The position numbers and the translations under genes were made by a program. DNA of 25,558 nucleotides. It comes from Echinostoma caproni (Eukaryota > Platyhelminthes > Trematoda > Plagiorchiida > Echinostomatidae). Positions 11,601-20,600 of this stretch are shown here, one piece after another. The stretch is from NCBI GenBank assembly GCA_900618425.1, contig UZAN01044808.1, positions 7,990-33,547 of the forward strand. The letters run 5' to 3'. Below the pieces are notes generated by a model, which was not told the origin of the DNA, ran no database searches, and was given only the letters and a program-made list of their open reading frames with translations. How positions within the stretch are numbered: position 1 is the stretch's first letter; the number at the start of each line of letters is the position of its first letter.

Positions 11601-14600
11601 ATCATGCAGTGAAGTTCGTCGTTTGTAGATCGTGAAATGAGAAAAGTTGGTAAGCACTGTACAGTTACCTCGATCCGGTCAACCCGAAGATCATTGCCTG
11701 TATCGTCTTAGGTCACTGAGTCCCATCTAACGAATGCCCGAACAACGTCTGCCATGCAGTGGGCTATTTGCAGACATTTGTTGGGGCTGGAAGAAACAGC
11801 AAAGTGAACAGGCTATGACGCAGTGTAGATGGCGGAAAAGATTGTGCTCAGATTTGGCTTTCGTCACGGTTTCCTGGTTCCCCGACTGGAGCCCCGAAAA
11901 AATTCAGATTATGAAAACTGACGCAAGCGTTTCTCGAAATCAATTTCAAAAGAAAAGACCATATCGCAATGCTGTGCGATCTGTGTCCAGGACGATTTTG
12001 ATGCATCTCAATACGTCTTTGATAACATTCTCAACATTGTCTTTGACTGTAGACACTGCGAGATGTGGCATCGAACCGAAGTCAATGGCGTGAATGCGTC
12101 CTCTTCTGCATGCGATCCCAAGAATGAAACAAGCAATAATTTTGTTATCGCCAAAGCTGACTGTTTTCTCCCCTTTATGTTTCAATATTTCGTGTTTAAC
12201 CCACGGTCATTTTGGCGCCATACATATAATGATTGGTTATATATGTATATACATATATATAAATATATATAAAGTAGCAAAGTGACTTCATCGATCTAAA
12301 TGAGACATCATAGTTAGAACGCTAGCACACTGCCCCCCTCAACCACTGGGCAGCTGATAAGACAGCGAACTAACAAGGTTGAAACAGTTGTGTAGTGCAC
12401 GGTGTGATACATAGAACAATTTTCAGATAACCGCGTTCAGCAACTGATTACTTCATTGCCTGCTAGTAGTTAGTAGAGATCAAGTCCCCTTTTGTTACGC
12501 GCCCTATACATGTACGTAGTTTCTCAAGAATGGGCACACTTCTCGCTTGTGTAATTTGCCATGAAATGGATGGGGGCCATAGTGTTCGAGAAAGATCACC
12601 CAAGGACTAATTCAAATCTAACTAATTCCTTAAATATCAATCCTAGCCAGTTCAGTTCGCGCTTCATTTGTTCTGCACGCGACGAAATTCGCTAGTTAAT
12701 TCAGCCATTCCTTCCACGTATGCACAACTTGGCAGCAGTTGATTTTCCGTGGACTAACTGAAAATTTTAAACTTTGGTCGTTCGTTTGCATACCATATGT
12801 GCATCGATATACTTATGCCATTGCTATCTATGTCACCCTTGCCCCACGGTGACAAAAATTACCCTATCTAAAACACAAGTTTACGCAGAATTCGCTGGGA
12901 GATAATGTCAACAATATGTGATGATTGTCCTAACTTGAAGGTTATTTTATTTCCAGATGAAAGAAAATTATTTTTACACATCCTATTAAATACGAGCGGT
13001 CAATCGGGAAAGCTAAACTCTGACGAATCACAGTGATGACATGGAATTACGGACAAAGTCAATCATTTCCATCTATAGATCTGATAACACGTTTGTCACC
13101 AATAGGTTTCTTTCCCGACTTAATGGAAATACATTCTCAACTGGAAAGTGTGTGTGAAGAAATGAACACAGAACTATTGCTACGGTGGATAAGAGAGACA
13201 CTTGATTTTAAATACCATGTTGAGGGGCATATGGGTAACTGGTGCTTTTGTAGCTTGTGCATCAGTTCCCAGTATTTTTCGATGATAGGTCAAGTTTATT
13301 CAAGTCCGGTTCTGTAACTGTTCTTAGTTTTGCATTTACAAGACCGATAGGAAGTTGAGACCTCTTCTGGATGAGAAGAGCCGGACGAGCCACTTTCGCG
13401 CATTGGTTCGAAGTGAAATCTTGTTGCGTGTAAAGAAAAGAATGGTCTTGTTACTTCTGCATGTGTGCATAAGCGCATGACATACCACTTTGATCTCAGA
13501 AAAGACACGATCGTTTATCTGATGACCAACAGTCTGTTGAAAACGTGGATTTTTCGGATCTGCATGATGAAATATGGATTAATCTAATCTACATCCATCA
13601 AGACAATCATCATCGTCATCATCATCACAAAAAATCGACAACAGGTGTTATGAACACCTAGACAACCCCTGGCACTGAATTGTAGCACGATGAACCAGGT
13701 GGTCTGTTTCATTCAGCGCTAACATCAGCATCAGCTAATATTCAGAAACCAGGACATGAGAAACCTCGATTGATTGGATAGTTTATAGTACTATTAGCAT
13801 GACATCAGAAAATGAAAAATTGCACTTTATAAGCGAAACAACGATAAAATATTGGTTCAGGGTACGGTTTCGTGTCTTATTTGAGTCATCCTAGAATGTA
13901 ACCCAAATGAAACACTTTACAGAAGCACAACACATATCAAAGATTGGTGGAATAGCATCTGATAAACGTGAAAATATTGTAGTATACACGCACTTACACA
14001 CATATACGAAACACGTCATAGCAGCTCGATTACTTTCTTGTGGAATTCATATGCTGCAGTAGTCTATCTACTGTCCAAATCTCGTCTCAGTCAAATATAT
14101 TTGAAGTCTGTTGACAAGGAAATTTTATTGACATATCAAATTCTACATTTCTCTTGATGAACTAAAGGTCGCAACTCACACAGCAGTCAAATGTGGTAGC
14201 ACCACAATAGTATGCTGCACAGATGTATAGAGATTTCGAAGCATGCGTGGCAGGCTACCATGCTCATACAAGTGAAATAATTTTCACATTCAACTCACGG
14301 ATACTAGTAAGTAATGGTGTGAGATAATTGATATTGATTGATTAGGACTGGCAATCGTAACCGTACATTCCTCAGCTGTTTCAGCCAATCACTCAGAAGC
14401 AGTAAGCACGAGTTTCGCTCCTACTAGAGCCCATCAATGGTGCAAATCACCGTCCCGTCTGGGATTTGAATTCTGGACCCAGCTGTATTGAAGGCCTGTG
14501 TGTTACCACCGTGGTTATTCGACGGCTGAACAGAATTGCCAATTCATGTTGGTCTAGGTATATATATATATATAACACCAATCTTTACGGATACAGCATC

Positions 14601-17600
14601 AAATAGCCACTGGTGAACGAAAAAATATAGGTACAAAAGTGGGGAAAAGTGGGGAGAAACAATTTTTTGTTTGTTTACTGTATGCCACTTTCAGTTTTCT
14701 TTTCGTTTTTGTTTATTTTTGGGATTACAGACAAGAGAGGATGCATTCGCTCCACGGACTTCGGTTAGATGCCATATCCCGCAGTGTCTCCAGCCAAAGA
14801 GAATCTGAATCTTTGGGGCCCCAGCCGGGGAGCCCCGAAACCCCAACGGAAGCCATATCCGAGTACAACCTCCTCAACCCTCTGTACCACGTCATAACTT
14901 GCTCCCCTCGTTGTTTCTTCCAGCCTGGACCGATGTCTGTGAATAGTGCAAGGTGTGGCAGACAGTGCTCAAACATTCGTAAGGCGTTCCCCAAGCGACC
15001 TAAGACGATGCTGTGAAATTATTTTGCTCAAAGGAAAATTATCTGATCCTAGCACCCGTCGTTTGACTTCATCATTATTCACACCAAGTTCCCACCATAC
15101 GCGGGCGATGTTGTGCAGACAGCTGTTGTCGAAGACTGATAGTCGCTGGACATGATCTGCTCGGAGAGGCCAAGTCTCGCAGCCATAGAGCAACACGGTG
15201 CTTACCGTTGGGCAATACACACGCCCTTTCAGTGAAAGGGATATGTCGCGCCGGCACCAGAGATGCCACAGATTAGTAAACGCTAGTCTAGCTTTGATCA
15301 TGCGTTGATAGATCTCCTCACCCACACCTCCACCAGCCATGATGCAACTCCCAAAGTAGACAAAGCTTTCGACTACTTCCAGAGTATCATCATCCCACGA
15401 AAGTGCAGGAATGGGTTCCTGTCAATCTTGCAACAACACTTTGCACTTTGAAGGTGCAAATGACATACCATAGCGAGTAACCTCAATTGCCAAACGGTTT
15501 AACGACTCTTGAATCGTTGGTGCGTTGTAAAGTAATATCATCGGCATACTCTGAATCTACGACTCTGTCCCCAGGAAGAAGCTCGACGTCATCGTTCGTT
15601 AAGTTATGTAACGCGTTTTGCCGAACATCATCTATGGCAAAGTGGTAGAGAAACAGAGAGATAGGGCAACCCTGACGCACTCCACTGGTGGCAGGAAATG
15701 GGGGTGAAAATTCACCATTGGCCCTAACCTTCCCCTAGGTCTGGTGACAGAGCTCTTTTAGGAGTGAGACATACTTCTGAGGTACTCCGTGACTCCGCAA
15801 ACAACTCCATAGTGCAGGGCGATCGATAGAGTCGAAAGCTGCTCTCATGTCTAAAAACATGACAATGGTGTCATCTTCTAAGGTAGTCAGTCAGTTCATT
15901 TTGATTATCTGCACTACAGACGAGCTGCAATAAGAGCGAAACTCAAGGCTGGTACTCCCGGGTGTATGGTGGACTGGATGAGCACAAGGTTGTGCATGAA
16001 GGTGAACTTTGAAATAATTTAAACGATATTGCACACTCCTCAATATTTTAGCACGTTATTTGACATATTCGTAAGTGACTGCTTTCGCATGTATTCATTC
16101 ATTTGTAAAATGGTAATTCTCATTTCCCGATTGGTCATCGCATCTGGATCAGTGCATAATGAATGACCATTGTGATTTTATCCGTGATCTCTAGGGGTAG
16201 ATCGGCAAATTTGAGTGCCTTACTGATTCACAACATCTGAGTTACAAATTCGTCATCAGCGTATTCGGATCATTTGAATCGCATTGGAGCATCAATCGCG
16301 AACATCTAGACAGTTTCAGAGAAAGCCAACTGAGCCACTCCCATTAACTCACACAGTGCTTAAAGATGAAGTTTTCCAAATGCCGCGTTTCGGTTATCTC
16401 TGCCAATGCGCTTACGTACCAGGCAGAGGTTTACCATTTTCGAAAACTGATAACTGAACACAAATTTAACCACCAGAAGTAAATTGAACCAACTGCACTT
16501 GCTGACGGACAAGTTTTGTGGTCCTAGATTATGCCCACACGAGCTACGTCTCATCAGTTACAGGAGCAGCTTTTCTGGGACCGGTAAAAGAACGACGTGC
16601 TACAGGACTGTTACTTCAATGCGATTCAAACTGATAAGTTTCCGTTTCCAATATGATTAGACTGTTACTGTCAACTGAAGTTTTAACACTAGGGTAATTT
16701 GGTTAGATACTCTAAAATTACAGACGCGAAAAGCTATCAATAACTATGTCTCACAAGGCAGAAAAAGTTTAAATAAATGTTTCTATTAGTTCGGATAATT
16801 AACTCTGACAACCACGTTTAGGCACGCCCTCCCAGAAATTGTTGTGATATTCGAAGAAAAGTACTTATAATTAGAACAAATTTAAAAATGAAAATTTCTA
16901 AACCGGGGTATGTCACTGGATTGTGAAACCATCACGTGACAACAGCACCATTGCCAGTGGTTATTCGGTAAAAGGAAATTCTCACCATCTCTTGTCGTTT
17001 ATTGTGAGTACCTCAACTCTGACTGGAGCAGTTAGAACAAATTGAAGGGGTTGGTTTTTCATTTCTGTCCTCTTTTAGTTCGCCTTAAACGAATGCGAAC
17101 GAATAGTCTTAAGTGCAAGAACTTGTGAAAAACTATCGGTTCGGATTACTTGAATAGCAGGTGGTATTTTTGTCATGTTCTGCTTAAACGTATGACCGAC
17201 AAGAGCGCCTCTTGCTTAGGTCTGAACGATGATACTGGAGGGAGAACTCCACTAAAGAACAACAGTCAGAGCGTATTATCTATGATCAAGATACCACATG
17301 TAAATAAAAATAGGTAAATTGGCCTTACAGGAAAAACGTGGTGACGCGCCAATCAAATCGCATCCTTGAAATTCGAATTGGTTGATCGAACGACAATTGT
17401 CTCATTCGTCATATTCATTCAATCCGCTATCGACTCGCCTCGGGCCTCTCGAGCGCGGTTGTGACATGACGCGGATCCGTGCGTGGCTTGACAGGTTCTG
17501 TGACTTCCATCTTAACAATTTTATGTACACGATCCCAAAATGCGCCACCGGAAACAATAACTCAAGGGGTTCCGGCTGATAGTATCAAGGATACTCCCAA

Positions 17601-20600
17601 TGACGTTTCTTGTCATGCGGGATGAACAGGCGCAATTCTTTTCAGGGGACTCCATGCATTTATTCTCAGTCTAGCACCGGATAAGAGAGGAAGAATATTA
17701 TCACCCCTGAAGTTACCGGAGTTATTAACCTGTATCCCTCCGTGAGATAACAATATCACGCAGTTACGTATTCCGTATTCCAGTAGAAAAGCTTCAGAAT
17801 TCAGCGTAATGATCCACAGATATATGTTTATGGTACATAGTAATTCTCTGAATGCGACGAACGTTTAGTGGAGCTCGTAGCTAACCTTCATTTGCTAGTA
17901 CACAATAAAAAATCTTGACTCTACCTGTCTTAGATCTAGCCATTAGGTGGAAATTCAGTATTTATTGGTGGTTTACGCTTCAGTTTCGCTGGGACACGTC
18001 TGAATCCAAAGGATGAAGAGCTCTGGATAAGCGTAATTATCTGTTGATTCTAAGCTTGTTCATTGGCATAATGCACGAACTGTGTATAACACACAACCAA
18101 GTGGCTCCACGGTGTCGATGGAATTTGTTGTATTTCACTTTGTGTAAGCTTCAAAATATCAATAACAACCTCCGGTGGTCCTTGAAGATTCTCTTTTACC
18201 CCAAGCAGGTAAGCACTAATTGAACAAGATTCATCTGAGATAGCTTTTACCCTTATGAAACAAAACCAAGCACATGCAACCCCATTATTGGGGCTAGCTT
18301 CACCAGCGAACTCAACAGAAAAAACAATTTATCTGTCTATCCTAATTAAATGATAGTTAAACAATTTCAGTGGCTCTCACTTACGAAAGCCCGGATTTTC
18401 ATTCGCAAACGTTTGCAGCCCCATGGAAGACCTGACTTAGTGAGAGGCTTTCTATTGGAGTTAACAGATAGTCAACTGTCTCCTTTAGTTGCCAAATTGA
18501 ACTGACTGGCCATTTCTGAAGACGACACGTAAACAAATACGATTTGGCAATTCGATTCAGCAGTGGCATGCGTTGATTGGTACAGTGGTAACGCACAGGC
18601 CTTCAATACAGCTGGGTCCAGAATTCAAATCCCAGACGGGACGGTGATTTGCACCATTGATGGGCTCTAGTAGGAGCGAAACTCGTGCTTACTGCTTCTG
18701 AGTGATTGGCTGAAACAGCTGAGGAATGTACGGTTACGATTGCCAGTCCTAATCAATCAATATCAATTATCTCACACCATTACTTACTAGTATCTGTGAG
18801 TTGAATGTGAATTCCGTATTCATTCTCGTAAATCCCATAAGATTACAGCCCTTAGTGAGGATAAAAAAACAATACGAATAAACGATCGATGTGAAACACA
18901 TAAAGACAATAACCACCGCTTGCCGGTTTTGCTAGATAGATTACGTCATCTATTTGATCACGGACAACTTAGTCAACTCTTTTCCAGAGTGGTAACAATA
19001 CCTGGACCAATTGCTGTTGAATGTATATGAAGAGTTTCGTTGATAATCGGTGTTCAAAACGTCGCTTTCTTGATGGGTATGCAATGAAGCCCGGTGAATA
19101 TCACAGTTTTATAAAATTTCAGACCGATGTCAGCACATCTACCAAGTGAATGACCATTGCCCTAGATGGAATCGGGTTTCTCTCGTGTCATCGCTGGCAG
19201 ATTTTACAAATGCAATTAAACACCTACCTCAATTTTTGATCGGCATAAACAGAACCCTATGTGCAGTTGAGCTAGAAATTAAGCATGATGGAGATCAAAA
19301 GATTTGGTTTATCTTGGTTTCGAAATCAGCTCATGTGGAAGAGACTAATACACTCTCCAGTAGTGGGGTATTACAGGTGAACTTACCAGTCGTACCATAA
19401 CCACCAAACTTTTTCTCCAACAGTCTCCTTCCCCCCCCCCCATGAGTTGTTGTTTAAATGAAATTTTCTATTCATCTACAATCTTAGGGCTCTCCACTGA
19501 GTCGGGCCTACCTAAGAGCTGCGGGGGTGGAAACGTGCTCCACTTGTGTGGTTCTATCTTGCTCGGATGGAACCCACGGACGACAAACTCTGATGATCGA
19601 TAAGGAGAGTATTCTGTCCACATTGAACATTCGGCGTATGTTCGCGGAGGTCAATGAACACGGTGAGTTTTGTCTCTGTCAGTCCAATGCTGTTTGTAAA
19701 ACTCAAACTCTGATAAATCCGACGAAAATTCTCACGTGTTACGCCTCATATCTTCAGAAATCGCTTGTCGGGAACTGATATTTTGCTAGAGAAATGGAAA
19801 TAGTTACACCTTACGAAATTTTGACGAGGAATCAGATCTGTTTCAATGCATTAGGTGACAAATAAATGACAGCGTAGAGCATTATCAAAACAGAACTCTC
19901 ATTGTGAGTAGAAATCGATACACCAAAGCGCACGGGGAAATCTAGTTTGGAGAAAATAATAGTAGATTTCTTGATGCAAAATGAATGAGTCTGAAGGAAT
20001 AGTTTTCTCAAAATAAGTATCGTTAGTTTCGAATTGAATCCAGCATAAACCGACATACTACAGCCTTCCTGAACAACACTGGTAACGTGAATGCACCAAC
20101 GCAACTGGCGATCGAATCGAAGCCCTAACAGACAGGACACTGGGGTACCATACATCGAATCATGTTCATGAAACCGTAAAGATTATTTGACTCCCATTTT
20201 CTGCCGGTGAAATTGACCCATTCAAACTGTATTTATTGTGATGAACTTGGTCAATATCGATTACAGTTGCAAATTGGGAACACAAATCTGAATCAGTGTT
20301 CTGATTGATGAATTCTCAGTTGTCAGATTGACTTTCCGTTAACTCCAATTTTCTGGCACATAATAGTTAATGGTTGAACACTAACACCGTCGAGTTTATC
20401 TAGGTGTCATGTGGTCCATTTTGCGCCAATAAATCTCAGAGCATCTACGATCGCCAGCTTCAAAAAATGCGCGAAGTTTTCTGTGAATATAAAATTTGCT
20501 CTTTCAACAGTTGCAGATGATCTTGTATTTTAATTTACCGAAATTTCATCGAAACCATGCTGAAAAAATGCCTTCAATTTTGTTGTATTTTTCATCATCA

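Larger units (their letters stand above)
11966..14282 (+). other. Long channel intron, middle part
   Basis: No element is identified apart from the AT and ATC tracts. The 95-codon frame 13033-13317 (+), containing LESVCEEMNTELLLRWIRETLD, looks protein-like but has no recognised family. A 16-nt motif at 12675-12690 recurs with one change at 4541-4556, suggesting an old dispersed repeat. Confidence 0.5.

Noticed and set aside
13605..13628. CRISPR-like or coding His repeat
   Set aside because: It is a simple trinucleotide tract without spacers or an open frame, in a eukaryotic intron.
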